From Rhodococcus sp. IEGM 1409 (lineage in GTDB: Bacteria > Actinomycetota > Actinomycetes > Mycobacteriales > Mycobacteriaceae), in the NCBI RefSeq assembly GCF_030056735.1, contig NZ_JASHKN010000005.1, forward strand, positions 224,023-288,022: a stretch of DNA of 64,000 bases, in the 5' to 3' direction. Both the position numbers and the translations under genes were made by a program. How positions within the stretch are numbered: position 1 is the stretch's first letter; the number at the start of each line of letters is the position of its first letter. The notes under the pieces are model-generated. The model saw only the letters and a list, made by a program, of their open reading frames with translations, ran no database searches and was not told the DNA's origin. This document shows, one piece after another, positions 8,082 through 17,767 of this stretch.

Positions 8082-9799
8082 GTTCGGTACGGATCGGCAA
8101 CTGCTCCGGCTTCTACGGCGACCGCGTCTCGGCGATGCGCGAGATGCTCGAGGGCGGAGAACTCGACTACCTGACCGGCGACTACCTTGCCGAACTGACG
8201 ATGTTGATCCTCGGCCGCGACCGGATGAAGGACCCGTCGCTCGGCTATGCGAAGACCTTTCTGCGGCAGGTGGAGGACACCCTCGGCCTCGCGCTCGACA
8301 AGGGCGTGAAGATCGTTGCGAACGCCGGCGGTCTCAACCCGGCCGGGCTGGCCGATGCGCTGCGTGAGGTCAACACCAAGCTGGGTTTGAATGCGAAGAT
8401 CGCCCACGTCGAGGGGGACGATCTGGTCTCCCGTGCTGACGAACTCGGACTCGGTTCCCCGCTGACGGCCAATGCGTACCTCGGCGCCTGGGGCATAGTC
8501 GAAGCATTGTCGGCCGACGCCGATGTCGTGGTCACCGGACGTGTCACCGATGCTTCGGTGATCGTCGGTCCGGCCGCTCATCACTTCGGTTGGAAGCGCG
8601 ATGATTTCGATCAGTTGGCCGGTGCTGTCGCGGCGGGCCACGTCATCGAGTGCGGCACCCAGGCCACCGGCGGCAACTACGCGTTCTTCACCGAGATTCC
8701 GAATCTGGGCCGCCCTGGCTTCCCGATCGCCGAGATCAACGCAGACGGATCGTCCGTCATCACCAAGCATGTCGGAACGGACGGCGAGGTGAGCGTCGGC
8801 ACCGTGACGGCGCAGCTGTTGTACGAGATCACGGGCGGACGCTACGCGGGCCCGGACGTGACCACACGCATCGACAACGCGGTGCTCACCCAAAAAGGCC
8901 CGGATCGGGTGCTGATCAGCGGCGTCACAGGCGAGGCTCCGCCGCCGCAGTACAAGGTCTCGCTGAACACACTGGCCGGGTTCCGCAACGAGGCCACGTT
9001 CATTCTCACCGGTCTCGACATCGAGGCCAAGGCAGATCTGGCAAAGAGCCAACTCGAATCCTGGCTCACGAAGAAGCCGGCCGAACTGGTCTGGACCCTC
9101 GCTCGCACGGATCATCCGGATTCCGAAACCGAAGAAACTGCAAGTGCGTTGCTGCGCTGCGTGGTTCGCGATTCCGATCCCAAGGTGATCGGTCGCCCCT
9201 TCTCCGCGGTTGCGGTGGAAATGGCACTCGCCAGCTACCCAGGCTTCTCGCTGACTGCTCCGCCGAGCAACGGCCAACCGTACGGAGTCTTCACCCCCGG
9301 CTACGTCGACGCGGGATCGGTGCCTCACGTCGCCGTGCTTCCCGACGGCACTCGTGTGGACATCGCTCCGTCGACGCTGACGCAGGACCTCGAACCCGTT
9401 GACGAACCCGAGCGTCCGGAGCCCTTGCCGCCTCAGTCTTCGCTCTCGGTGCCGCTCGGCACGGTCGCCGGCGCTCGCAGCGGCGACAAGGGTGGAAACG
9501 CCAACGTCGGCGTCTGGGTTCGCACGGACGATCAGTGGAAGTGGTTGGCGCACACCCTCACCGTCGAAAAGCTCAAGGAACTACTGCCCGAAGCGGCAGA
9601 GTTGACCGTCACTCGCTACCAGCTTCCGCACCTTCGTGCCGTCAACTTCGTGATCGAGGGAATCCTCGGTCAGGGTGTGGCCTCGCAGGCGCGGTTCGAT
9701 CCGCAAGCCAAGGGGATTGGCGAATGGCTGCGCTCGCGCCACATCGACATCCCGATTTCGCTACTCCCCACAACTGACGAGAAAGAGGATTCACGGTGA
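8078..9799 (+). CDS. AtuA-family protein (acyclic terpene utilisation; DUF1446)
   Basis: 573 residues. The long N-terminal domain begins [20 protein letters not shown] and is the AtuA/DUF1446 fold; conserved pieces include the glycine-rich [15 protein letters not shown] and [19 protein letters not shown]. The last ~110 residues (from [20 protein letters not shown]) match the small AtuA-like C-terminal domain that some genomes encode separately, so this is the fused form. AtuA is required for citronellol/geraniol catabolism in Pseudomonas, but its reaction is not established. It is translationally coupled to both neighbours (ATGA overlap upstream; next gene's GTG overlaps its stop). Confidence 0.88.
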   Translation: MSSVRIGNCSGFYGDRVSAMREMLEGGELDYLTGDYLAELTMLILGRDRMKDPSLGYAKTFLRQVEDTLGLALDKGVKIVANAGGLNPAGLADALREVNTKLGLNAKIAHVEGDDLVSRADELGLGSPLTANAYLGAWGIVEALSADADVVVTGRVTDASVIVGPAAHHFGWKRDDFDQLAGAVAAGHVIECGTQATGGNYAFFTEIPNLGRPGFPIAEINADGSSVITKHVGTDGEVSVGTVTAQLLYEITGGRYAGPDVTTRIDNAVLTQKGPDRVLISGVTGEAPPPQYKVSLNTLAGFRNEATFILTGLDIEAKADLAKSQLESWLTKKPAELVWTLARTDHPDSETEETASALLRCVVRDSDPKVIGRPFSAVAVEMALASYPGFSLTAPPSNGQPYGVFTPGYVDAGSVPHVAVLPDGTRVDIAPSTLTQDLEPVDEPERPEPLPPQSSLSVPLGTVAGARSGDKGGNANVGVWVRTDDQWKWLAHTLTVEKLKELLPEAAELTVTRYQLPHLRAVNFVIEGILGQGVASQARFDPQAKGIGEWLRSRHIDIPISLLPTTDEKEDSR

Positions 9800-10944
9800 C
9801 CGTGTGGACCACACCGGAAAGGCTTGCGCTTCGCGAGACCGTACGCGGATTCGTGAACCAGGAGATTTTGCCCCACCTGACGCAGTGGGAGCGTGACGGT
9901 GAGATCCCGCGCGAATTGCACCGCAAGGCAGGCGCTCTGGGGCTCCTCGGGGCCAGTGCTCCAGAATCGGCAGGCGGTGAAGGCGGCGACGCCGTCGACT
10001 CCATCGTGATCTGTGAGGAGATGCACCAGGCAGGTGCGTCTGGCGGATTGTTCGCCTCGCTGTTCACCTGCGGTATCGCCGTACCGCACCTGATTGCCGC
10101 CGGCGACGATGCCCAGATCGAGAAGTGGGTCAAGCCGACCCTGCGCGGAGACAAGATCGGCTCGCTCGCCATCACCGAACCGGGCGGCGGCAGCGACGTC
10201 GGACACCTGACAACCACAGCCAAGCGCGACGGCGACCATTACATCGTCAACGGCGCCAAGACGTTCATCACCTCCGGGGTTCGCGCCGACTTCGTCGTCA
10301 CCGCAGTGCGCACCGGCGGCTCCGGAGCTGGTGGCGTCTCACTACTCGTGATCGAGAAGGGCACACCGGGATTCACGGTGTCACGCAAGCTCGAGAAGAT
10401 GGGGTGGCGCGCGTCCGATACCGCGGAGCTGTCCTTTGTCGACGCCCGGGTTCCGGTGGAGAATCTGGTGGGGGCAGAGAACAGCGGCTTCGCGCAGATC
10501 GCGCAGGCATTCGTCTCCGAGCGTGTCGCCCTCGCTGCGCAGGCGTATGCCAGCGCGGAGCGATGCCTGGAATTGACCCTCGAATGGTGCCGCGCCCGTG
10601 AGACGTTCGGCCGCCCACTGATCAGCCGCCAGGCAGTGCAGAACACCGTCACCGAGATGGCCCGCAAGATCGATGTGGCCAAGGTGTACACGCACTCGGT
10701 GATCGAGCGGTACATGGCCGGTGACGGAGATCTGATCGCCGAGGTGTGCTTCGCGAAGAACACGGCCGTCGAAACGGGTGAATGGGTTGCCAACCAAGCC
10801 GTTCAGCTGTTCGGTGGCCTCGGGTACATGCAGGAAAGTGAAGTGGAGAGGCAGTACCGGGACATGCGAATTCTGGGAATCGGTGGCGGTACCACCGAAA
10901 TCCTCACCGGCCTCGCAGCCAAGCGATTGGGGTATCAGTCATGA
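9796..10944 (+). CDS. Acyl-CoA dehydrogenase (first of two)
   Basis: 382 residues, standard length for soluble FAD acyl-CoA dehydrogenases. Visible family features are the substrate/FAD segment ITEPGGGSDVGHL, the middle beta-domain KMGWRASDTAELSFVD, the arginine-rich RETFGRPLISRQAVQN helix and the C-terminal QLFGGLGYMQESEVERQYRD followed by GGGTTEI. It oxidises an acyl-CoA to the trans-2-enoyl-CoA, passing electrons to ETF. The GTG start overlaps the AtuA stop; its own end overlaps the carboxyltransferase start. Operon context (biotin carboxylase, LiuC-like hydratase) points to a branched or methyl-substituted acyl-CoA. Confidence 0.92.
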   Translation: MTVWTTPERLALRETVRGFVNQEILPHLTQWERDGEIPRELHRKAGALGLLGASAPESAGGEGGDAVDSIVICEEMHQAGASGGLFASLFTCGIAVPHLIAAGDDAQIEKWVKPTLRGDKIGSLAITEPGGGSDVGHLTTTAKRDGDHYIVNGAKTFITSGVRADFVVTAVRTGGSGAGGVSLLVIEKGTPGFTVSRKLEKMGWRASDTAELSFVDARVPVENLVGAENSGFAQIAQAFVSERVALAAQAYASAERCLELTLEWCRARETFGRPLISRQAVQNTVTEMARKIDVAKVYTHSVIERYMAGDGDLIAEVCFAKNTAVETGEWVANQAVQLFGGLGYMQESEVERQYRDMRILGIGGGTTEILTGLAAKRLGYQS

Positions 10945-12539
10945 GTGTCATCCGGTCCACTCTGGACACCAATTCCGAGGTGTACAAGACCGCAACCTCG
11001 ACCATGAACACCAAGCTCGCCGAGATCGAGGTCGAGCACGCCAAGGCGCTGGCGGGCGGCGGTGAGAAGTACACCGAGCGGCACCACAAGCGGGGAAAGC
11101 TCCTGGCTCGTGAGCGGATCGAGCTTCTCCTCGATCAGGATTCACCGTTCCTCGAGGTGTGCCCCCTCGCCGCCTGGGGAAGCGATTTCCAGGTCGGCGC
11201 CAGCACGGTGGTCGGTATCGGCGTCGTCGAAGGAGTCGAATGCCTGATCGTTGCCAATGATCCGACCGTGCGCGGCGGCACCAGTAACCCGTGGACGCTT
11301 CGTAAGGGTTTTCGCGCCAACGACATCGCCATGCAGAACCGCCTTCCGGTGATCTCCCTGGTCGAGTCCGGCGGCGCAGATTTGCCGACGCAGAAGGAGG
11401 TGTTCATCCCGGGCGGGCGTATGTTCCGTGACCTCACGCAGCTCTCCGCCGCCGGAATCCCCACCATCGCACTGGTCTTCGGCAACTCGACGGCCGGCGG
11501 CGCGTACATTCCCGGCATGTCCGACCACGTCGTGATGATCAAGGAACGCTCCAAGGTGTTTCTCGCGGGCCCGCCGTTGGTCAAGATGGCCACCGGAGAG
11601 GAATCCGACGACGAGGCACTCGGCGGCGCCGAAATGCACGCCCGCAAGTCCGGACTGGCCGACTACTTCGCCGCCGACGAGCAGGACGCGATCCGCATCG
11701 GGCGCTCGATCGTCAAGCGACTCAACTGGACCAAGAAGGGGCCGGCGCCTCGCGCCGAGATCATCGAACCGCTCGAGGATCCGGAAGAGTTGCTCGGCAT
11801 CGTTCCCGCCGACCTGAAGATCCCTTTCGATCCGCGTGAGGTCATCGCCCGCATCGTCGACGGTTCCGACTTCGACGAGTTCAAGCCGCTCTACGGGTCG
11901 TCTCTCGTGACCGGCTGGGCGGAGCTGAACGGCTACCCGATCGGCATCCTGGCGAACGCCCGTGGAGTTCTCTTCAGTGAGGAATCCCAGAAGGCCACAC
12001 AGTTCATCCAGCTGGCCAACCGCTCCAACACGCCGTTGCTGTTCCTGCACAACACCACCGGCTACATGGTGGGCAAGGAATACGAGGAGGGCGGCATGAT
12101 CAAGCACGGATCGATGATGATCAATGCGGTTGCCAACTCCAAAGTTCCGCACATCTCCATCCTGCTCGGAGCGTCGTACGGCGCTGGTCACTACGGCATG
12201 TGCGGGCGCGCGTTCGATCCGCGATTCCTCTTCGCCTGGCCCAGTTCCAAGTCCGCCGTCATGGGCGGTGCGCAACTCGCCGGCGTCATCTCCATCGTGG
12301 GACGCGCTGCCGCCGAGGCGCGCGGCCAGGTCTTCGACGAGCAGGCTGATGCCGGCATGCGCGCGATGATCGAGAACCAGATCGAGGCCGAGTCACTTCC
12401 GATGTTTTTGTCCGGGCGTCTCTACGACGACGGCGTCATCGATCCCCGAGACACCCGCACCGTGGTGGGAATGTGCCTGTCGGCCATTGCCACCGCCCCG
12501 ATCGAAGGCACCGAGAACTTCGGCGTCTTCCGTATGTGA
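10941..12539 (+). CDS. Acyl-CoA carboxylase carboxyltransferase (beta) subunit, MCC/AtuC type
   Basis: 532 residues with the two crotonase-like carboxyltransferase halves. The N-terminal half has the acyl-CoA loop SGGADLPTQKEVFI and GNSTAGGAYIPGMSD; the C-terminal half has the carboxybiotin region NTTGYMVGKEYEEGGMIKHG and GASYGAGHYGMCGRAF. The wording (LPTQKEVF, GKEYE) matches 3-methylcrotonyl-CoA and geranyl-CoA carboxylases rather than propionyl- or acetyl-CoA carboxylases. It should form the holoenzyme with the biotin subunit encoded eight bases downstream. Which of leucine-derived or terpenoid acyl-CoA is used cannot be settled from sequence alone. Confidence 0.9.
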   Translation: MSVIRSTLDTNSEVYKTATSTMNTKLAEIEVEHAKALAGGGEKYTERHHKRGKLLARERIELLLDQDSPFLEVCPLAAWGSDFQVGASTVVGIGVVEGVECLIVANDPTVRGGTSNPWTLRKGFRANDIAMQNRLPVISLVESGGADLPTQKEVFIPGGRMFRDLTQLSAAGIPTIALVFGNSTAGGAYIPGMSDHVVMIKERSKVFLAGPPLVKMATGEESDDEALGGAEMHARKSGLADYFAADEQDAIRIGRSIVKRLNWTKKGPAPRAEIIEPLEDPEELLGIVPADLKIPFDPREVIARIVDGSDFDEFKPLYGSSLVTGWAELNGYPIGILANARGVLFSEESQKATQFIQLANRSNTPLLFLHNTTGYMVGKEYEEGGMIKHGSMMINAVANSKVPHISILLGASYGAGHYGMCGRAFDPRFLFAWPSSKSAVMGGAQLAGVISIVGRAAAEARGQVFDEQADAGMRAMIENQIEAESLPMFLSGRLYDDGVIDPRDTRTVVGMCLSAIATAPIEGTENFGVFRM

Positions 12540-12547
12540 GGCACGCC

Positions 12548-14533
12548 GTGACAATCACTTCAGTACTGGTCGCCAATCGTGGCGAAATCGCCCGCCGTGT
12601 CTTTGCAACCTGCCGCAAGAACGGAATCGGCACGGTAGCGGTATTTTCCGACGCAGATGCCGACAGCCCGCACGTCGTCGAAGCCGACGCTTCGGTTCGG
12701 CTGCCGGGTAACACGCCTGCCGAGACATACCTGCGGGGTGAGCTCATCATCGCCGCAGCAAAGGCTTCGGGCGCCGACGCGATTCACCCCGGATACGGAT
12801 TCCTCTCCGAGAATGCGGAGTTCGCGCGCAGCGTCATCGATGCGGGGCTGACGTGGATCGGCCCGCCCGTCGAATCCATCGAGCTCATGGGTTCGAAGGT
12901 CGAGTCCAAGAAGATCATGGACGCCGCCGGAGTGCCGGTGCTTTCCGAACTCGATCCCGCCGCGGTGACCGAGGCTCATCTGCCGGTGCTCATCAAGGCG
13001 TCGGCCGGTGGCGGTGGACGCGGAATGCGTGTCGTTCGTGAATTGTCGGCGCTGGACGGCGAACTGGAAGCAGCTCGGCGTGAGGCGCAGTCCGCATTCG
13101 GCGACCCGACGGTTTTCTGCGAGCGCTACCTCGAGACCGGTCGGCACATCGAGGTTCAGGTCATGGCCGACCGACACGGCGGCGTGTGGGCGGTGGGGGA
13201 GCGCGAGTGCTCGATCCAGCGTCGGCACCAGAAGGTCGTCGAAGAAGCACCGTCGCCGCTCGTGCAACGCATCCCAGCGATGCGCGACAAGCTTTTCGAC
13301 GCCTCACGACTCGCCGCCAACGCCATCGGCTACGAAGGCGCGGGAACCGTCGAATTCCTCGCCGACGAAAAGGGCGACTTCTTCTTCCTCGAGATGAACA
13401 CCCGTTTGCAGGTGGAGCACCCGGTCACCGAATGCACCACCGGACTCGATTTGGTGGAGCTGCAATTGCGGGTCGCTTCGGGTGACGCGCTCCCAGGCGA
13501 ACAGCCGCAGATCCGCGGGCATTCGATCGAGGTGCGTCTGTACGCCGAAGATCCCGCCAAGAACTGGCAGCCGCAGAGCGGTACCGTTCACCACATCGAG
13601 TTGCCCGGTGACGTGGCAGAATTCAGTGTTCTGCGTGAGCAGGGTGTTCGCCTCGATTCGGGCGTCGTCGACGGCAGTGTTGTCGGCGTCCATTACGACC
13701 CGATGCTGGCCAAGGTCATCTCTTATGCGCCGACGCGAACGGCAGCTGCGCGACTGCTCGCATCGACGCTGGCGCGCACCAGGATTCACGGCTTGCGCAC
13801 CAACCGCGACCTGCTCGTCAACGTCCTGGCTCACCCGGCCTTCATTGCCGGAGATACCGACACGGCCTTCTTCGTGACTCATGATCTCGAGAAGCTGTCC
13901 ACGCCTCTGGCCGACACCGACGCCGAAAGGATCTCGGCGCTGGCGGCGGCACTTGCCGATGCCGCGCACAACCGGGCGTCGGCCCGCGTCATCGGCCGCT
14001 TGCCCAGCGGGTGGCGCAACCTACCGTCGCAGCCGCAGAGCAAGAGTTACTCCACTGCGTCGGGCGACTACGACGTCCGCTACTCCCTGAGCCGAAGCGG
14101 CAGCCTGAGTGCAGAAGGCTTCGACGACGTGAGTCTGGTATCGGCAACTGCGGCCCGGGTAGTGCTCGAGCAGAGCGGAGTTCGGCGTTCGTTCGACGTG
14201 GCAGCCTACGGGAGTGAGATTTTTGTCGAATCCTCGCTCGGACCTGTCGCCTTGACGGCAGCACCGCGCTTCGTGGATCCGTCGGCGGAGGTCGCTGCCG
14301 GTTCGTTGCTCGCTCCGATGCCGGGCTCGGTTATCCGCCTCGGCGCCGCACTCGGTGACACTGTCACTGCAGGCCAGCCGATTCTGTGGCTCGAGGCCAT
14401 GAAGATGGAACACACCGTCACCGCGCCGACTGCCGGTGTCCTGGTGGAACTTCCGGTCGCCGTCGGCCAGCAGGTCGAGGTCGGATCGGTACTCGCACGT
14501 GTAGAAGAACCCGCTACAGAAGAGGAAGCATGA
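12548..14533 (+). CDS. Acyl-CoA carboxylase biotin carboxylase/carrier (alpha) subunit, MCC/AtuF type
   Basis: 661 residues: biotin carboxylase N-terminal domain (from SVLVANRGEIARRVF), ATP-grasp domain with the glycine loop KASAGGGGRGMRVV and catalytic EMNTRLQVEHPVTE, C-terminal biotin carboxylase domain, and a C-terminal biotinyl domain whose AMKM lysine is about Lys619. Long single-chain alpha subunits of this size are typical of methylcrotonyl/geranyl-CoA carboxylases. The GTG at 12548 is the start because homology begins there (VTITSVLVANRGE). Its TGA overlaps the next ATG, and it follows the beta subunit by eight bases. Confidence 0.92.
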   Translation: MTITSVLVANRGEIARRVFATCRKNGIGTVAVFSDADADSPHVVEADASVRLPGNTPAETYLRGELIIAAAKASGADAIHPGYGFLSENAEFARSVIDAGLTWIGPPVESIELMGSKVESKKIMDAAGVPVLSELDPAAVTEAHLPVLIKASAGGGGRGMRVVRELSALDGELEAARREAQSAFGDPTVFCERYLETGRHIEVQVMADRHGGVWAVGERECSIQRRHQKVVEEAPSPLVQRIPAMRDKLFDASRLAANAIGYEGAGTVEFLADEKGDFFFLEMNTRLQVEHPVTECTTGLDLVELQLRVASGDALPGEQPQIRGHSIEVRLYAEDPAKNWQPQSGTVHHIELPGDVAEFSVLREQGVRLDSGVVDGSVVGVHYDPMLAKVISYAPTRTAAARLLASTLARTRIHGLRTNRDLLVNVLAHPAFIAGDTDTAFFVTHDLEKLSTPLADTDAERISALAAALADAAHNRASARVIGRLPSGWRNLPSQPQSKSYSTASGDYDVRYSLSRSGSLSAEGFDDVSLVSATAARVVLEQSGVRRSFDVAAYGSEIFVESSLGPVALTAAPRFVDPSAEVAAGSLLAPMPGSVIRLGAALGDTVTAGQPILWLEAMKMEHTVTAPTAGVLVELPVAVGQQVEVGSVLARVEEPATEEEA

Positions 14534-15693
14534 TGAGTTTCATCGAAACCGAAGAGCAGAAGGAACTGCGGGCATCCGTTTCCAAACTGGGTGAGCGCTT
14601 CAACTACGTCGACTACGTGTTGCCCAAAGCACGCAAGGGTGAGCCGCTCACGGAATTGTGGAACGAGGCGGGCAAACTCGGATTCCTGGGTGTCAACCTG
14701 CCGGAGGAATACGGCGGCGGCGGTGCGGGTATCTACGAACTCGCGCTGGTGCAGGAGGAATTGGCGGCACAGGGTGCCGGTCTGCTCCTGGTTGTCGTCT
14801 CGCCGGCCATCTGCGGCACCATCATCGGCAAGTACGGCACGGCGGAGCAGAAGCAGCAATGGCTACCCAGCCTCGCCGACGGCTCCAAGATCATGGCGTT
14901 CGGAATCACCGAGGCGGACGCTGGTTCCAACTCGCATCAGATCACGACGACTGCTCGGCGTGACGGAGAAGACTGGATCCTGAGCGGGAACAAGATTTAC
15001 ATCTCGGGTGTCGATCAGGCTGATGCGGTTCTCATCGTTGCGCGCACCGAGGACTCCAAGACCGGCAAGCTCAAGCCCGCTCTGTTCATCGTCCCCACGG
15101 ATTCTCCCGGATTCGCGGCGACGCAGATGGAGATGGACATCATCGAACCGGACCACCAGTTCATCTTGTTCCTCGACGATGTGCGCCTGCCGGCCGACGC
15201 TCTGGTCGGCGAAGCTGATGCCGCTTTGATGCAGTTGTTCGCCGGCCTCAATCCGGAGCGCATTCTGGGTGCGTCGATGGCGATCGGCATGGGCCGCTAC
15301 GCCCTCAACGCTGCGGTGAAATTCGCCAACGAGCGAACGGTGTGGAAGACGCCGATCGGTGCGCACCAGGGCATTTCGCATCCTCTCGCGCAGGTGAAGA
15401 TCGAACTCGAGCTCGCCAAACTGATGATGCAGAAGGCTGCGGTGCTCTACGACAGCGGTGACGATTTCGGTGCTGCCGAGGCCGCGAACATGGCGAAGTA
15501 CGCGGCCGCCGAGGCCAGCATCAAGGCACTCGATCAGGCGATTCAGACGCACGGCGGTGCCGGTCTGACGAAGGAATACGGATTGGTTGCCATGCTCGGC
15601 GCGGCACGTATCGCCCGCGTTGCCCCGGTCAGTCGCGAGATGATCCTCAACTTCGTCTCGCAGCATTCCCTCGGTCTCCCGCGGTCTTACTAG
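14530..15693 (+). CDS. Acyl-CoA dehydrogenase (second of two)
   Basis: 387 residues. Family signatures are ITEADAGSNSHQITTTA (FAD/substrate contact), the beta-barrel EPDHQFILFLDDVRLP and the late IQTHGGAGLTKEYGL helix. It differs clearly from the upstream dehydrogenase (T-E-A-D-A-G instead of T-E-P-G-G-G), so the operon has two dehydrogenases of distinct specificity, or a true dehydrogenase plus a subtype for a tertiary or branched substrate. Two adjacent ATG codons (14530, 14533) are possible starts; the first overlaps the preceding stop. Enzyme substrate not assigned. Confidence 0.9.
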   Translation: MMSFIETEEQKELRASVSKLGERFNYVDYVLPKARKGEPLTELWNEAGKLGFLGVNLPEEYGGGGAGIYELALVQEELAAQGAGLLLVVVSPAICGTIIGKYGTAEQKQQWLPSLADGSKIMAFGITEADAGSNSHQITTTARRDGEDWILSGNKIYISGVDQADAVLIVARTEDSKTGKLKPALFIVPTDSPGFAATQMEMDIIEPDHQFILFLDDVRLPADALVGEADAALMQLFAGLNPERILGASMAIGMGRYALNAAVKFANERTVWKTPIGAHQGISHPLAQVKIELELAKLMMQKAAVLYDSGDDFGAAEAANMAKYAAAEASIKALDQAIQTHGGAGLTKEYGLVAMLGAARIARVAPVSREMILNFVSQHSLGLPRSY

Positions 15694-15705
15694 AAGGGGA
15701 GGCCC

Positions 15706-16491
15706 ATGACGGATCAGGACAAGCCATACGTACGGTACGAAGTATCGGGCGGTGCTGCCACGATCACCCTCGACTCACCCCACAACCGCAACGCGATTTC
15801 GACGCGGTTGGTCACGGAGTTGCAGGCGGGGTTGACGTCGGCGGCTGTCGATCCAGCGGTTCGAGCGGTAGTGCTCACCCACACCGGTGGAACATTCTGT
15901 GCGGGAGCCGATCTCAGTGAGGCTTCGGGGTCGTCCGCGTCACCGGAGGACGCCGTCAAGGAGCGCGGCCGGGGGATGCTGACGCTCTTGCGCAGCATTC
16001 TCGAGCTGCCCAAGCCGGTGATCGGGCGGATAGACGGTCACGTCCGGGCCGGGGGTATGGGTCTTGTCGGGGCGTGCGACATCGTCGTCGCCGGACCGGC
16101 GAGCACCTTCGCGGTGACGGAATCACGATTGGGTTTGGCAGCATCCATCATTTCGCTCACGGTCCTGCCGAGGCTCGACCAGCGATCTGCGAGCCGCTAC
16201 CTGCTCACCGGAGAGAAGTTCGGCCAGCACGAGGCCGAATCGATCGGACTGGTCACCTCTGCGTCGCAGGACACGGGAGAGTCGATTACCGAACTGCTCG
16301 GCACCTTGCGCCAATGTTCACCGCAGGGGCTGGCCGAATCGAAGTGGATCACGACGCGTTCGGTCCTGGCCGGATTCGACCGCGACGGCGAGGAGATGAT
16401 CGCGCAGTCGGCACGGCTGTTTTCCTCTGACGAGGCTCGTGAGGGCATGATGTCTTTCTTGCAGAAGCGTCCGGCGGCCTGGGCGCAATAG
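15706..16491 (+). CDS. Enoyl-CoA hydratase family protein, LiuC/methylglutaconyl-CoA hydratase-like
   Basis: 261 residues. The crotonase oxyanion segments FCAGADLSE and GHVRAGGMGLVGACDIVVA are intact. At the second catalytic loop the sequence is LTESRLGLAASIIS-like (TESRLGLAASII), lacking the usual P-E-x-G glutamate; this wording is characteristic of LiuC/AUH 3-methylglutaconyl-CoA hydratases and their terpenoid counterpart. That fits the upstream MCC-type carboxylase. A strong AGGGGAGG site lies just before ATG 15706, 12 bases after the dehydrogenase stop. It is the last metabolic gene of the operon. Confidence 0.88.
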   Translation: MTDQDKPYVRYEVSGGAATITLDSPHNRNAISTRLVTELQAGLTSAAVDPAVRAVVLTHTGGTFCAGADLSEASGSSASPEDAVKERGRGMLTLLRSILELPKPVIGRIDGHVRAGGMGLVGACDIVVAGPASTFAVTESRLGLAASIISLTVLPRLDQRSASRYLLTGEKFGQHEAESIGLVTSASQDTGESITELLGTLRQCSPQGLAESKWITTRSVLAGFDRDGEEMIAQSARLFSSDEAREGMMSFLQKRPAAWAQ

Positions 16492-16534
16492 AGCATGCGT
16501 ACTGGAACACAGGAGTAGAAGGGATGGCGGCGCG

Positions 16535-17146
16535 ATGACTCGGGAACCCAAGCAGGACCGAAGTCGAGTCACGCGCTCCCACCTGCTCGAAGTGACGGTG
16601 GAGTGTCTCGCCGAACTCGGGTGGAGCGCGACGACGATGAGCGTCGTCGCGCAGCGTGCCGGGGTGTCCAGAGGTGCGATGCAGCACCACTTCCCGACGC
16701 GAGAGGACCTCATCACCGCGGCGCTCGAGGTGATGTTCGACGCCCGGATGGATCAGGCACGAAAGGAATCGACCGACCTTCCGGTGGGTGCCGGACGTAC
16801 CGAGGCGATCATTTCGCGGCTGGTCGAGTACTACACCGGGACCCTTTTCAAGGCAGCATTGCAGGTGTGGACGGCCGCCGCCTCCGACCCCGACCTGCGT
16901 GCCCGCGTACTACCCCTCGAGGAACGGTTCGGGCGCATCGCACACCGGATGGCCATCGAGAGTCTGGGTGTCGACGACTCCGATCCTGTGACGCACCGCT
17001 TGGTACAGGCGACACTGGACCTGGCCCGTGGGTTGGGTCTGGCAGACGTACTCACCGACGACTCGCGCCGACGCACCGAGGTGGTCAAACAGTGGGCGGC
17101 GCAATTGGATTCCACGCTGGTTCGGGTACCGGTCACAGCGCCCTGA
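16535..17146 (+). CDS. TetR family transcriptional regulator
   Basis: 203 residues. The N-terminal helix-turn-helix reads ATTMSVVAQRAGVSRGAMQHHF followed by PTREDL, a canonical TetR DNA-binding domain; the remaining helices form the ligand pocket. It sits 43 bases after the hydratase gene on the same strand, so it probably controls the AtuA operon, perhaps via the divergent spacer at 7.1-7.3 kb. Ligand would most simply be an acyl-CoA of the pathway; that is inference. Confidence 0.9.
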   Translation: MTREPKQDRSRVTRSHLLEVTVECLAELGWSATTMSVVAQRAGVSRGAMQHHFPTREDLITAALEVMFDARMDQARKESTDLPVGAGRTEAIISRLVEYYTGTLFKAALQVWTAAASDPDLRARVLPLEERFGRIAHRMAIESLGVDDSDPVTHRLVQATLDLARGLGLADVLTDDSRRRTEVVKQWAAQLDSTLVRVPVTAP

Positions 17147-17218
17147 ATCGGTAGCGGCGCGACTGCCACCGATGCGCGAGGCGTGTGTCGGGGGCCACCG
17201 AGAAGTACAGTCGGCTCC

Positions 17219-17767
17219 ATGGCCGCACGCACTCTCACTTCGATCGGGACTTCGGTCTTGGTCTCGGCTGCCGTGCTCTCGGCGGTTGTCGGCTGCACCT
17301 CCGACGACGGGCCCGCCGACCGACCGGGCGACGGCACCAGTTCGCCGGTGCTCGCACCCACCGATCCCGGTCCGATGTTCGCCGAATGCGGCTCGGTGAC
17401 CGACGAAGAAGTTGTCAACGCCTTCAATCTCGGCACTTTTGCGACGACGACGCGCAACGGCGTCGGTTGCCAGTGGGAGGTCGCCGGTTCGAATGGCCCG
17501 AGCGTCAGTTTCTCCTGGTACCGCGGAAGTCCGATCGGCCGCGAACGGGCGGGGTCCGACCTGCTCGGACGTCCCGCAGACGACATCACGATCGGTGGCC
17601 GCCAGGGCTTCATCGCGTCCACGGCGGGTTCTTTGTGCGAGTTGGGTATCGCGTTCGGCGGAGACTTCGTGCACTGGTCGATCACCTACGGCTTGCTGCC
17701 TCCGACCGCGGATCCATGCACGGTGGCACGGGATCTGATGGAAAAAACAGTTTCGAGGGCACAGTGA
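17219..17767 (+). CDS. DUF3558 family lipoprotein (first of pair)
   Basis: 182 residues with a lipoprotein signal peptide (about 25 hydrophobic residues ending in the lipobox VVGC, lipid-modified Cys near residue 26). The mature part resembles the actinobacterial DUF3558 family: paired cysteines (AECGSVTDEEV, VGCQWEV, LCELG, DPCTVAR), a beta-rich core and a C-terminal DPC-x-A helix. Function is unknown; these are surface lipoproteins abundant in mycolic-acid bacteria. The last bases overlap the GTG of a paralogous lipoprotein, so both are co-expressed. ATG 17219 gives a proper signal peptide; longer frames do not. Confidence 0.85.
   Translation: MAARTLTSIGTSVLVSAAVLSAVVGCTSDDGPADRPGDGTSSPVLAPTDPGPMFAECGSVTDEEVVNAFNLGTFATTTRNGVGCQWEVAGSNGPSVSFSWYRGSPIGRERAGSDLLGRPADDITIGGRQGFIASTAGSLCELGIAFGGDFVHWSITYGLLPPTADPCTVARDLMEKTVSRAQ

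Noticed and set aside
7925-9553. Antisense frame of about 540 codons over the AtuA gene
   Set aside because: Composition and lack of any recognisable motif mark it as a shadow of the real gene on the plus strand.
12473-12547. Longer start for the biotin carboxylase gene
   Set aside because: Overlaps the end of the carboxyltransferase gene by 67 bases and encodes residues without homology; GTG 12548 fits the conserved start.
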